From contig CP021238.1 in assembly GCA_002291465.1 (NCBI GenBank), positions 2,542,001-2,606,000 on the forward strand: 64,000 bases of DNA, written 5' to 3'. The translations under genes were made by a program, and so were the position numbers. Below the pieces are notes generated by a model, which was given only the letters and a program-made list of their open reading frames with translations, was not told the DNA's origin and did no database searches. Shown one piece after another: positions 17,692 to 26,063 of this stretch (positions within the stretch are counted from its first letter, which is position 1; each line of letters opens with the position of its first letter). Source of the stretch: Mycobacterium lepraemurium. Its GTDB lineage: Bacteria > Actinomycetota > Actinomycetes > Mycobacteriales > Mycobacteriaceae.

Positions 17692-18975
17692 TTAGAGCAG
17701 CAGGTAGCGGTAGGCCGGCGAGCCCGGCTTCAGGGTCTCGACGTGCAGCTCGGTCGCCCGCATCCGGGCCAGCATGCCGTCCAAGTCGGCCGAGGACCCC
17801 AGCTGGATGCCCACCAGCGCCTCGCCGGTCTCCCGGTTGTTGCGCTTGACGTACTCGAACAGCGTGATGTCGTCGTTCGGGCCGAGCACCTCGTCGAGGA
17901 ACCGTCGCAGCGCGCCCGGCTCCTGCGGGAAGTCGACCAGGAAGTAGTGCTTGAGGCCCAGGTGCACCAGCGACCGCTCCAGCACCTCGCCGTAGCGCGA
18001 CACGTCGTTGTTGCCGCCGGAGATCAGGCAGACCACCGTCGAACCGGGCTCGATGTCGGCCTCCAGCAACCCGGTGACCGACAGCGCGCCCGCGGGTTCG
18101 GCGATGATGCCTTCGTTCTGGTAGAGGTCGAGCATCGCGGTGCACACCGCGCCCTCGTCGACCGTGGTGATCGACACCATGTCGCCGGCGGCCGCCAGCG
18201 CGGCGTAGGTCAGGTCACCGACCCGCCGCACCGCGGCCCCGTCGACGAACTGGTCGACGTGGTCCAGCGTCACCGGCTCGCCGGCCGCCAGGGCGGCCAT
18301 CATCGCCGCGGCCCCGGCCGGCTCGACACCGAGCACCGAGGTGGTGTCGGTGCGCTCGGCGAGGTAGGTGGTGATGCCGGCAATGCAGCCGCCGCCGCCC
18401 ACCGGGACCACCACCAGGTCCGGCTCGGTGTCGAGTTGGTCGAGCAGCTCGACGGCGATGGTGCCCTGGCCGGCGATGGTGCGCAGATCGTCATAGGGCG
18501 GGACGAGGGTGGCGCCGGTGCTCGCCACGTCGGCCAGCGCCGCCTCGGCGGCCTGGTCGTAGGTGGTTCCGCCGACGATCAGCTCGATGAACTCCTCGCC
18601 GTGGTAGCGGATCCGGTCCCGCTTCTGCAGCGGCGTCTTGGCCGGCACGTAGACGCGGCCGTGCACCTGCAACATCCGGCACGCGTAGGCGAACCCCTGG
18701 GCGTGATTGCCCGCCGACGAGCACACCACGCCCGCGTCCAGCTCCGTCTCCGACAGCTGCACCAGCAGGTTGTAAGCGCCGCGCAGCTTGTAGGAGCGCA
18801 CGATCTGCAGGTCCTCGCGCTTGAGGTAGACCTGTGCGCCGGTGATCGCCGACAGCCGGTCGCTGAACTGCAACGGGGTCGGCATGACCACCGCGGCGAT
18901 CCGCTTGGCCACGTCGTCGATGTCAGCCGCTGAAAGCGGCGCGACGCTCGGGGACTGGCTCAATTCGGCGGACAC
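17692..18975 (-). CDS. ilvA: Threonine dehydratase IlvA
   Basis: Deaminates threonine to 2-oxobutyrate, the entry to isoleucine synthesis, using PLP. The 427-aa protein has the catalytic lysine in RSYKLRGAYN (Lys63), the substrate loop SSAGNHAQG, the PLP-phosphate glycine loop PVGGGGCIAG, and a C-terminal ACT-like regulatory domain (about 330-427, beginning near HYFLVDFPQEPGALRRFL) that normally mediates isoleucine inhibition. The length equals that of M. tuberculosis IlvA (Rv1559) within two residues. The ATG at 18975 is chosen; it is a single gene on the minus strand. Confidence 0.96.
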   Translation of the reverse strand: MSAELSQSPSVAPLSAADIDDVAKRIAAVVMPTPLQFSDRLSAITGAQVYLKREDLQIVRSYKLRGAYNLLVQLSETELDAGVVCSSAGNHAQGFAYACRMLQVHGRVYVPAKTPLQKRDRIRYHGEEFIELIVGGTTYDQAAEAALADVASTGATLVPPYDDLRTIAGQGTIAVELLDQLDTEPDLVVVPVGGGGCIAGITTYLAERTDTTSVLGVEPAGAAAMMAALAAGEPVTLDHVDQFVDGAAVRRVGDLTYAALAAAGDMVSITTVDEGAVCTAMLDLYQNEGIIAEPAGALSVTGLLEADIEPGSTVVCLISGGNNDVSRYGEVLERSLVHLGLKHYFLVDFPQEPGALRRFLDEVLGPNDDITLFEYVKRNNRETGEALVGIQLGSSADLDGMLARMRATELHVETLKPGSPAYRYLLL

Positions 18976-19013
18976 GGACTAATGGTGCCATGCGGGCTGG
19001 TCAACTACGGAAT

Positions 19014-19451
19014 TCAGGCGACCGGGGTCAGCACGAACACCGGGATCTGGCGGTCGGTTTTGGTCTGGTATTCGGCGTAGTCGGGCCAGGCTTCGACGGC
19101 CCGCTGCCACCAGACGGCCTTCTCGTCGCCGAACACCTCCCGGGCGTCGTACTCCCGGGTGACCGGGCCGTCCTGCAGTTCGACGCGGGGGTTCTTCTTG
19201 ATGTTGTGGTACCAGACCGGGTTCTTCGGCGCCCCGCCGAGCGAGGCGACGACGGCGTACTGCCCGTCGTGCTCGATCCGCATCAGCGGTGTCCTGCGCA
19301 GTTTGCCGGTCTTGGCGCCGACCGTGGTCAGCACGATGATGGGCTTGCCCTTCATGTCGGCGGCCTCGGCCCCGCCCGATGCGACGTACTTGTCGGCTTG
19401 CTCGCGGGACCAATCCCACGGGCTGGGTGCGTATTCACCTGAAAGCGGCAT
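19014..19451 (-). CDS. Deazaflavin (F420)-dependent nitroreductase-family protein, Rv1558-like
   Basis: A 145-aa member of the Ddn family, identified by [20 protein letters not shown] (F420-phosphate-binding strand-loop), [20 protein letters not shown] and the Tyr/Trp-rich C-terminus. Family members reduce quinones or xenobiotics with F420H2. The ATG at 19451 is preceded by AAGGAGAAACGG, a strong ribosome-binding site. The same frame is open through the IS remnant upstream, but that part is transposase sequence, not this protein. In M. tuberculosis the same gene follows ilvA. Confidence 0.9.
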   Translation of the reverse strand: MPLSGEYAPSPWDWSREQADKYVASGGAEAADMKGKPIIVLTTVGAKTGKLRRTPLMRIEHDGQYAVVASLGGAPKNPVWYHNIKKNPRVELQDGPVTREYDAREVFGDEKAVWWQRAVEAWPDYAEYQTKTDRQIPVFVLTPVA

Positions 19452-19474
19452 CCGTTTCTCCTTATGTCGAGCCG

Positions 19475-20240
19475 CTGCCATTTGGCAAGGCTGAGTTCTG
19501 TTTTGGTGGTCGGTGTGTAGGTGGTGGAAGACGATGCGGGATAGGCGGCGTTTGAGGCAGCGTAGGGCTTCGGTTTTGGAGTCGTCGATAGCGATGCGGT
19601 GGCGGTAGGAGGCCTGTCCGAGGCCGTTGAGACGGATCTGGGTGACAGCGATGCGGTGCAGGGCGGCGTTGTAGTTGGCGGTTGCTCGCGCGCGTCCTCC
19701 GGACACGTCCAGCGGTGTTTCCCGACCACACCGGGATCGGCGCCACCCCGGCATGGCGGGCGAAAGCGGCCTCGCTTTTGAAACGGGTCACTCCGGCGGC
19801 CTCACCGCCGAGTTTGGCCGCGGTCAACTCCGCGCAGCCAGGAAGAGACAGCAGCACCGGGGCCACAACGGACACGCTCGCCAATCCGTTTGGTCAGGCT
19901 CCCGCAGAAACCCCCGCGCCACTGCCAACGCATCGATCGGATCGGACTTACCCCTCGTGCGTGCACTCACCCGGGTTTGGGCCATCAACTTCGGCGGCAC
20001 CCGCACCACCGCCTGGCCAAAGCCCATCAAGTCACGCTCCAACCGCGCCGACAGATGCCGACAATCCTCGATCGCCCACACCAGCTGCGCACCGAAACGT
20101 TCCCGGGCCCACATCACCGCCTCGGCATGACCCGCGGTGGTCGCCGCGACGACCTTTTCACCGAGCTTACGCCCCACATCGTCGACCGCAACGAACGTAT
20201 GCGTGCGCTTGTGTACATCGGCTCCAACAACAACCATGGA
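19475..20240 (-). mobile_element. IS110-family insertion sequence remnant (truncated transposase)
   Basis: Starting at the ATG at 20237 (good GGAGG site), the first ~115 residues are an IS110-type DEDD transposase N-terminus: VGADVHKRTHTFVAVD with the first Asp, WAIEDCRHL, and KSDPIDALAVARG. After LREPDQTDW the reading jumps to a Tnp_IS116-type C-terminal half ([20 protein letters not shown] ... [16 protein letters not shown]), then changes frame again near 19,740 ([18 protein letters not shown]). About 100 central residues are missing, so the element cannot encode an active enzyme. Its 3' end abuts the ribosome-binding site of the Ddn-like gene. IS110 elements lack terminal inverted repeats, so exact ends are uncertain; non-coding DNA to about 20,460 may belong to it. 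Confidence 0.8.
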
Positions 20241-20469
20241 GGTTGCCTCCTTCACTGTGAGGTGACGGTTGGGCCGGTCGGCGGACACATCTCAGTGGGG
20301 GCGGATGCCACGCTCCTATCAAGTCACGCCGGCCGGTCCTTCACACCTGGCGTCGACAAAACGCATGAACGCCAACCCCAAGGCGGCACCACCCCATGAG
20401 CCAGACACCAGGTGATCAGGATCCAACCACCGCAACACGCGGCAACCTCACCCTGACACTGACCCAACC

Positions 20470-21258
20470 CTAAGCGCGGTCGGGGTGGGGCGGCCCGACG
20501 GCCGGGCGCGCGACGAACGAACGCAGACGGCGCCGGGTCTGGTGGTCGGGCGCCCCCGGTTCGCCGTCGCTGTGCCGGCCGCGGGTGTAGTCGCCCTGCC
20601 ACGGCACGCGCTCGTCGGCCACTTCCTGCTCGCGCCCCAGCGCGCCGCGCGAGCTCAGGAAGAACTCGTGCTTGCGGTGCAGCTCTTCGTCGGACTCGAT
20701 GGGCCGCAGTTCCGGGGCGAACTCCTCCAGCTCGGCCCGCCGCTGCGGCACGATCATGCAGATCGGCTCGTCCACCTCGAACCGCACCGGCATGAATTCC
20801 CGGGTGAATTTCCAGTTCATGCTGAAACTCGAACTGGACCAATCGGTTTCGACGATGCCCTCCAACGGCGATATCGCGTCCTTGGGATGGTTGGCCGGTC
20901 CGCGGACCAACAGGTTGTAGCCCGGCGGGGTGCGGAACAGGATCGGCAGATGCCAGGTCAGGATGCCGAAGCCGAAGTGACTGTCCGGCAGGAACTGACC
21001 GCTGGCACGGGTGTCGGGCACGATCGTCAGGCTGGTGCGGTCATCCCCGCCCATCCACGTCGCGGTGAAGGCACTGCGGTTGCGCACCTCCCAGCCGCTC
21101 TGGTTGGCGATCAACATCGGCAGGCATCGGTGCGGCCAGCCCTGGCGCATCTGCGACATCCAGGCACGCCCGATCGGCGCGGGGGCGATCTGCGGCGCGA
21201 TGTCATGGGTGATGTACCCGATCAACGGGCGCTGCGGCCCCTCGGACTGCTCCGTCAT
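20470..21258 (-). CDS. Conserved hypothetical protein (resembles the DUF6065 group)
   Basis: A 262-aa soluble protein with no signal peptide or membrane helix. It begins MTEQSEGPQRPLIGYITHD and contains GFGILTWHLPILFRTPPGYN, LLVRGPANHPKDAISPLEG and VDEPICMIVPQRRAELEEF. I associate this pattern with an uncharacterised domain family found near natural-product or oxygenase genes, but that is from memory. No catalytic motif can be named. The last 60 residues are polar and arginine-rich. It has about 265 bp of non-coding DNA upstream, holding an 18-bp direct repeat, and the IS remnant downstream. Confidence 0.65.
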   Translation of the reverse strand: MTEQSEGPQRPLIGYITHDIAPQIAPAPIGRAWMSQMRQGWPHRCLPMLIANQSGWEVRNRSAFTATWMGGDDRTSLTIVPDTRASGQFLPDSHFGFGILTWHLPILFRTPPGYNLLVRGPANHPKDAISPLEGIVETDWSSSSFSMNWKFTREFMPVRFEVDEPICMIVPQRRAELEEFAPELRPIESDEELHRKHEFFLSSRGALGREQEVADERVPWQGDYTRGRHSDGEPGAPDHQTRRRLRSFVARPAVGPPHPDRA

Positions 21259-21377
21259 CAGATGATCCTCGCTTTACCGGCTCGCTGGTCCCCTACAGGC
21301 ATAGCGCACGCCGGGCGCCGGCGCGCACGGCACAGTATCGGGACCGGACGTGAACGTTTCATGTCGAGTCGTTGCGT

Positions 21378-21477
21378 GCTATACCCCGGGGCGGCGCGCA
21401 GGGTTTCGACCAGCTCGCATCCCACGTTGCCCGACGGGCTGGGCTGGGCTTCCCCGTGCGCTATACCCCGGGGCGGC
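21378..21477. repeat. Two direct copies of an 18-bp GC-palindrome-containing sequence
   Basis: GCTATACCCCGGGGCGGC occurs at 21378-21395 and again at 21460-21477, 82 bp apart, in the non-coding gap between the hypothetical gene and plsB1. Each copy holds the 8-bp palindrome CCCCGGGG next to a TATACC box. It may be a small dispersed repeat or a pair of regulator sites; I cannot tell which. Confidence 0.6.
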
Positions 21478-21524
21478 ACGGCGAGCCGAACTGCCCAAAA
21501 CCGTTCCCTACCAATCGAACGGGT

Positions 21525-23162
21525 TCAGCGCGTCCGGGCCAGCTCCGCGATGGCGTTGACCCGCCGGACGGCGGTGGCGATCTCGTCGGCGAACTGCCGC
21601 CGCCGTCGCGAGATATCCGGATCCTCGAACCCGTCGACCAGCTCGTGGTGCAGGGCCAGGCGCAGCGCCGTCTTGAACAGTTCCATCGACCGTGACTCGG
21701 CGTTGGCGATCCGGCGCTGCAGCTCCCACTGCTTGCCGACCTGCAGGCACTCCGCCAGAAACGCCTGCTCGTCGAACGAATCGTCCTCGTAGCAGGCCAG
21801 CCGGTCGGCGACGATGTGATAGGCGTCCAAGAACGGGCGCAACACTAGGTGCGCCAGCAGCAGGTCGGCCTGCTCCGGCAGCCCGCGCACCACGGCGGCG
21901 CCGGCGGCCTTGCCGGTGTCCACCGGATCCTCGGCGGGCCCGATCAGCCGCACCTCGTCGGCGAGCTCCTTCTCGAACTGGGCGCGGGCGGAGAACAAGA
22001 ACTCGAACTTGAGCAGCTCGCGCAGTTTCAGCGCCTCGTCGCGCACCGTCGCCGGCAGCACCGATCCGTCCCCGGACGTCTCGGAGACTTCGACGGCGGC
22101 CAGCACCTCGCTGAGGGTCAGCGACCGGTCGGCGCCAGGCTGACCACCGCGGTCGGGGTGACCGGCGTGGCGCGGTTGATGCGGTGCTCGACGTCCAGGG
22201 CGATGCGTTCGATCTCGGTTTGGCTGCCCGACTCCTCGACCCGCAGCTCCTCGAGCCGCTTACGCAGCGGCAGCGGCTCGCCGAAGTCCAGATACGCCCG
22301 GCCCGACCGGGTGCCCTGCTGGCGGGCGAGCCGGATCAGAAAGCGGAAATCCTCGGGCCGTCTCGCCGCGCCGTAGGCCTCGGTGGTCATGGCCTCCACC
22401 TCGTGCAGCTGATCGTACACGATCGAGGTCGGCACCAAATACACTTCCGGGCCGTCGATTTCGTCGACCGCGTCGGCGAGGTAGCGCAGGATCCCGAACA
22501 CGGGGGGGCCGCAGCTTGTCGGTCCTGGTGCGGCCGCCTTCGATGGACCAGCTCAGGTTGGCGTGGTTTTGCACCAGCTGGGCGGCGTAGGCGCGTAACA
22601 CGAAGCGGTAGACGGGAAGATCCTTGGTTTGGCGCCGGATGAAGATCGCCCCGGTGCGCTTGGCCCAGGCGCCCATCGGGAAGAAGTTCAGGTTCGACCC
22701 GCCAAAGGTGAGCGCGGGGAACAGCCGGTTGGCCAGGATCACCTCGGGCAACAGCATGCCGTCCAGGTACGAGCGATGCGAAAAGGCAAATGCCAGTGTG
22801 GCTTTGCGATCCAGCTTGCGCAGCGCCGCGATCTGGTCCTCGTCGACCAGCACGTCGTAGGCCCGCATCAGCCAGCGACTGAACCCGCGCCAGGCCGCCA
22901 CCGCCGACTCGTCGAGCGAGGCCGCCATCTCGCGCAGGTAGCCCGCGGCCTCGGCGCGCACATCGGCCGGGTCGCGGCCGAGCTCGCCGGCCAGGGTGCG
23001 CAGCCGCTCGTCGTACCAGGGCGCGTCCAGCAGCTGCACGACCTCGGCCGGGTCGGTGGCCAGCGGCTACGTCGCTTCTTCCATAATCCCGGTGCGCTGC
23101 AACAGCTTTCGCATTGCGACGCAACCGATCTCGCGGGCGCTGCCGGCCGGCCCGCCGGTCAT
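21525..23162 (-). pseudogene. plsB1: Glycerol-3-phosphate acyltransferase PlsB1, degenerate
   Basis: Pieces of a PlsB-type acyltransferase lie in order: a start overlapping the fadD11 stop in ATGA (TGGPAGSAREIG), an in-frame TAG after GIMEEAT (23067-23069), then PLATDPAEVVQLLDAPWYDE and the catalytic block FAFSHRSYLDGMLLPE (HX4D) with SWSIEGGRTRT. A frameshift follows in a run of seven G's (22502-22508), then VFGILRYLADAVDEIDG, another frame change near 22,120-22,140, and a C-terminus ending AIAELARTR. The reconstructed span is 546 codons, about 75 fewer than the ~621-residue M. tuberculosis protein as I recall it, because sequence after SEVLAAV is missing. Four independent lesions make a working enzyme unlikely. 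Confidence 0.85.
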
Positions 23163-24976
23163 GCGGGCTGCGCCGCGGCGGCGGGCTCGTGCACCTCGGG
23201 CGGGGGTGGATCGGCGTAGAGCTGCTCGATCTCCTCGGCGTATTTCGCCATGATCGGCTTGCGCTTGAGCTTCATCGTCAGCGTGATCTCGTCGCCGCCG
23301 GGCTCCCACAGCGTGGGCAGGATGCGGAACCGTTTGATCTGTTCCACCTGCGACAGTTTGGCGTTGCCCGCCGCCACCCCGGCGGCGATCTGGGCGATAA
23401 CGTCCGGGTCGGCGGCCAGCGCCGCGGGCGACGCGTCGGACAACCCGTGCCGGGCGGCGTACGGGCCCACCGAGTCGGCGTCGAAAACCAGCAGCGCGGT
23501 GTTGTACGGACGCCCGGCGCCGATGGTGATCATCACGCCGATCATCGGGCAGGCGGCCAGGATGGCGTTCTCGATGTTGGCCGGCGACATGTTCTTTCCG
23601 GCCGCGTTGATGATCGGCTCCTTCTTGCGGTCCACCACCCGCAGGTAGCCTTGCGCGTCGGCCTCGAGGATGTCGCCGGTGTGCAACCAGCCGTCGGCGT
23701 CGATGGCCTCGGCCGTCTTCGCCGGTTCCTTGCGGTAGCCCTTCATCACCAGCGGGCCGCGCACCAGGAACTCGCCGTCGTCGGCGATCTTGCCCTCCAG
23801 CCCGGGCAGCAACTTGCCGACCGCGCCCAGGCGCGCGTCGCGGGGATGGCTGACGGCCGCCACACAGCGCTCAGCTCCGACATCCCCCACACCTCGGCGA
23901 TCGGGATGCCGATGCCGGCGAAGAACGCCGGCGTCTCCTTGGGAATCGGGGCCGCCCCCGACACCGCCCAACGCAGTTCGCCGAAGCCCCGCCGCTCACG
24001 CAGTTTCGAGAGCACCAACTCGTCGGCCCGCGCCCATTCGGCGGCCAGCTCGTCGGGTATCTGCTCGCCGGCGACCAAGGACGCGGCGCGTTGGGCCGCC
24101 ACCGACATCGCCCACTGCAGCACCGTCCGGGTGGCCTCGTCCTGCTCATTGGCAACGGTGAATTCGATTCCCGCCTTGAGCTTTTCCCATATCCGCGGCA
24201 CCGCCGCCCACACCGTGAGTCGCACGTCGGGCAGCGCCGTGGCGATGGCGCGCGGGTCGTCGACGACGGTCACCTGTGCGCCGAACACCTCCAGGCCGTA
24301 GAGCCCCATCGCGCGGTCGGCAATGTGCGCCGACGGCAGACGACGTGACCCGGTCGCCGAATTTCGACGGCAGCACCGCGTTGAGCGCGTGGCCCTCGAA
24401 CAGCAGGTTGGCGTGGGTCATCTCCACGCCCTTGGGGTTTCCGGTGGTTCCCGAGGTGTAGATGAGCGTGACGACGTCGTCGGGCCGGACCGACCGCCAG
24501 GTCAACTCGAAGTCGAAATCCCTTGGGGCGGTGGCATACAGCTACTCGACGGAGATAGTGCCCGGCGGGGCGCCGTCGATGCAGACGGTGTGTTCGACGG
24601 GCGCGCCGCTGGCCCGGATGCGGTCGACGTACTGCTGTTCGCAGATCGCCACTTTGGTGCCGGCGTTGTCGAACAGGTAGGTCAGTTGCTCGGCCGGCAG
24701 CGTGTTGTACACCGAAAACGACGTGGCGCCAAGGTGTTGCGCGCCGATCTCCAGTGGGTAGAACTCGATCCGGTTGGCCATCATCAGCGACACCGTGTCG
24801 CCGCGCCGCACGCCCAGCCCCGCCAGCCCGGCGGCGACCTTGCGGACCTGCTCCGCAAGCTCTCGCCAAGTCAATGTCTGCGTGGCCCCGGGGGTGCGCA
24901 GCACGACCGCGTCCGGGTCGATCGCGGCGTTGCGCTCGAATGCCTCGCACAAGGTGGCCGGACGTTCCGCCGTCAT
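23159..24976 (-). pseudogene. fadD11: Long-chain acyl-CoA synthetase FadD11, degenerate
   Basis: An AMP-binding enzyme of about 605 residues in three frames. The N-terminal part (ATLCEAFERNAAIDPDAVVL ... LSLMMANRIE-like) ends at TAG (24542-24544), but the same frame continues into [18 protein letters not shown], the P-loop motif. The frame shifts near 24,345 (GLYGLEVFGAQVTVVDDPRA) and again near 23,870, after AEVWGMSELS, into the C-terminal domain (GDGWLHTGD-like DGWLHTGDILEADAQGYL, DRKKEPIINAAGKNMSP). So there are one nonsense codon and two indels. The stop overlaps the plsB1 start by 4 nt, a former fadD-plsB acylation operon. M. tuberculosis fadD11 is also split by a frameshift as I recall. 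Confidence 0.85.
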
Positions 24977-24997
24977 TTCCGCTCTCCTTGCCCCGGA

Positions 24998-25413
24998 TCA
25001 GAACCTTCTGGCTGAGCGTACGTCCGGGCCGACGGGTACGGGCCGGGTTGGGTGAATGCCGCAGGTGCAGGCGTCGATCGACGGGCAGGTGCACCGCATC
25101 CCCCACTCGATGACGGCGCGGGCCCGGGTCAGCGACTCCACCTGGGCGTCGATCTGGGCGAGTTTGGCCCGGGCCAGCGCGCGGCTGGCCGGGCGTCCCG
25201 GCGCGTCGTCGGCGAACAGGCGCTGGATCTCGTCCAGCGCGAAGCCGGCGGTCTTGCACAGCGCGATCACCTCGAGCCGGGTCAGCATGGCCTCGTCGTA
25301 GCGGCGCTGCCCGCCCAGCCGGGTCGGAGCGGGCAGCAGGCCGATCTGCTCGTAGTAGCGCAGGGTGGTCGCGGCGACCCCCTGCGGCGCGCGACCTCGC
25401 CGATGGTCAGCAT
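24998..25413 (-). pseudogene. MerR-family transcriptional regulator, frameshifted in the HTH
   Basis: From the ATG at 25413 the sequence reads MLTIGEVARR, the usual MerR helix-turn-helix start. It then loses frame near 25,380-25,395 and continues in another frame as VAATTLRYYEQIGLLPAPTR and QRRYDEAMLTRLEVIALCKT. The effector end has a Cys-rich motif (MRCTCPSIDACTCGIH) suggestive of metal or thiol sensing. The span, 416 nt, is one base short of an in-frame 139 codons, so a single-base deletion explains it. A 22-bp palindrome immediately upstream is its likely operator. A sequencing error cannot be excluded, since this is the only lesion seen. Confidence 0.75.
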
Positions 25414-25436
25414 GGGCGGCTCCCGGGTTCGCGCTT

Positions 25437-25458
25437 GACTTAGAGTTAACTCTAAGTC
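25437..25458. promoter_or_regulatory. 22-bp perfect palindrome, likely MerR operator
   Basis: The half-site GACTTAGAGTT is followed directly by its reverse complement, giving a perfect 22-bp dyad in the 58-bp gap between the divergent merR-like and oxidoreductase genes. It overlaps TTGACT (25435-25440), a -35-like box on the plus strand. AT-rich dyads of this form, placed in a promoter spacer, are standard MerR-family sites. Confidence 0.7.
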
Positions 25459-25471
25459 GTTGACTGGGGCC

Positions 25472-25963
25472 ATGCCGCATCGATTCTTCGCCGAGTTGCA
25501 CACCGACCGCTACGCGCTGCTGCGGTCTTTCCGCCGCGACGGCACTTCCGTCGACACCCCGATCTGGTTGGCCGTCGACGACGACGGCTTGTTGTTCCGC
25601 ACCAAGGTCGGGCCCAAGACCAGCCGGCTCGCCGCGCATGCCGGCGTGGAACTCGCGGCCTGCGACTACCGCGGCCGGGTCCGCCCGGGCGCGACGACGC
25701 TGGCGGGGCGCGCCACGATCCTTTCCGGCGCGGACGCCGAGCGCGCCAACCGACTGCTGCACCGGCGCTACGGCTGGCAGTGGAATATCGTGCCGCTGCT
25801 CAAAATTCCCGGCGTGACGAACGTGCACCGGGACCTGTGCCTGCGCGAGAAGCTGCGCCACACCCCGCGATCGCGGGGTGTGGCCGGACAGCGTCATCGT
25901 GCGGGTCGAGCCCACGTGACCGCCGGAGTGTCGCGCCTTTGGCTTCGCCCCCGGCGAGCGTGA
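25472..25963 (+). CDS. PPOX-class F420/flavin-dependent oxidoreductase, C-terminus frameshifted
   Basis: From the ATG at 25472 the first ~130 residues (FFAELHTDRYALLRSFRRDG, TSVDTPIWLAVDDDGLLFRT, GPKTSRLAAHAGVELAACDY) match the PPOX split-barrel family that binds F420 or FMN. The open frame runs to 25963, but its tail (GVAGQRHRAGRAHVTAG...) looks non-native. In another frame the DNA encodes WPDSVIVRVEPT with a stop at 25917-25919, the expected family C-terminus. The switch falls in a 28-bp perfect palindrome (25857-25884), so only the last ~13 native residues are altered. It is probably regulated by the divergent MerR-type gene. Confidence 0.7.
   Translation: MPHRFFAELHTDRYALLRSFRRDGTSVDTPIWLAVDDDGLLFRTKVGPKTSRLAAHAGVELAACDYRGRVRPGATTLAGRATILSGADAERANRLLHRRYGWQWNIVPLLKIPGVTNVHRDLCLREKLRHTPRSRGVAGQRHRAGRAHVTAGVSRLWLRPRRA
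25857..25884. repeat. 28-bp perfect palindrome inside the PPOX gene
   Basis: The half-site GCCACACCCCGCGA is followed directly by its reverse complement with no spacer. It lies in coding sequence exactly where the reading frame of the PPOX protein is lost. A perfect 28-bp dyad with such high GC could extrude as a cruciform and is prone to templated mutation. Confidence 0.85.
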
Positions 25964-26034
25964 AATTAGCTTCACGGTCGCGGCCGGGCGTGAAGCTAAT
26001 TTCACGCTCGCCGGGGGCGAAGCCAAAGGCGCGA
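25931..26034. terminator. 46-bp perfect inverted repeat with 12-nt loop between convergent genes
   Basis: The left arm 25931-25976 (starting TCGCGCCTTTGGCTTCGCCC and ending GCTTCACG) is perfectly complementary to the right arm 25989-26034, with loop GTCGCGGCCGGG. It sits between the PPOX gene (plus) and dnaE1 (minus), which converge, so a bidirectional transcription end is the simplest role. No U-tract follows on either strand, and the stem is far longer than a standard terminator. It may instead be a dispersed mycobacterial repeat. Confidence 0.6.
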
Positions 26035-26063
26035 AAACCAAAGGCGCCAAAGCCGAAGACCCG

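Noticed and set aside
19452..19754. A 246-aa protein joining IS sequence to the Ddn-like protein
   Set aside because: The first ~100 residues are out-of-context transposase C-terminus; a strong ribosome-binding site marks the real start at 19451.
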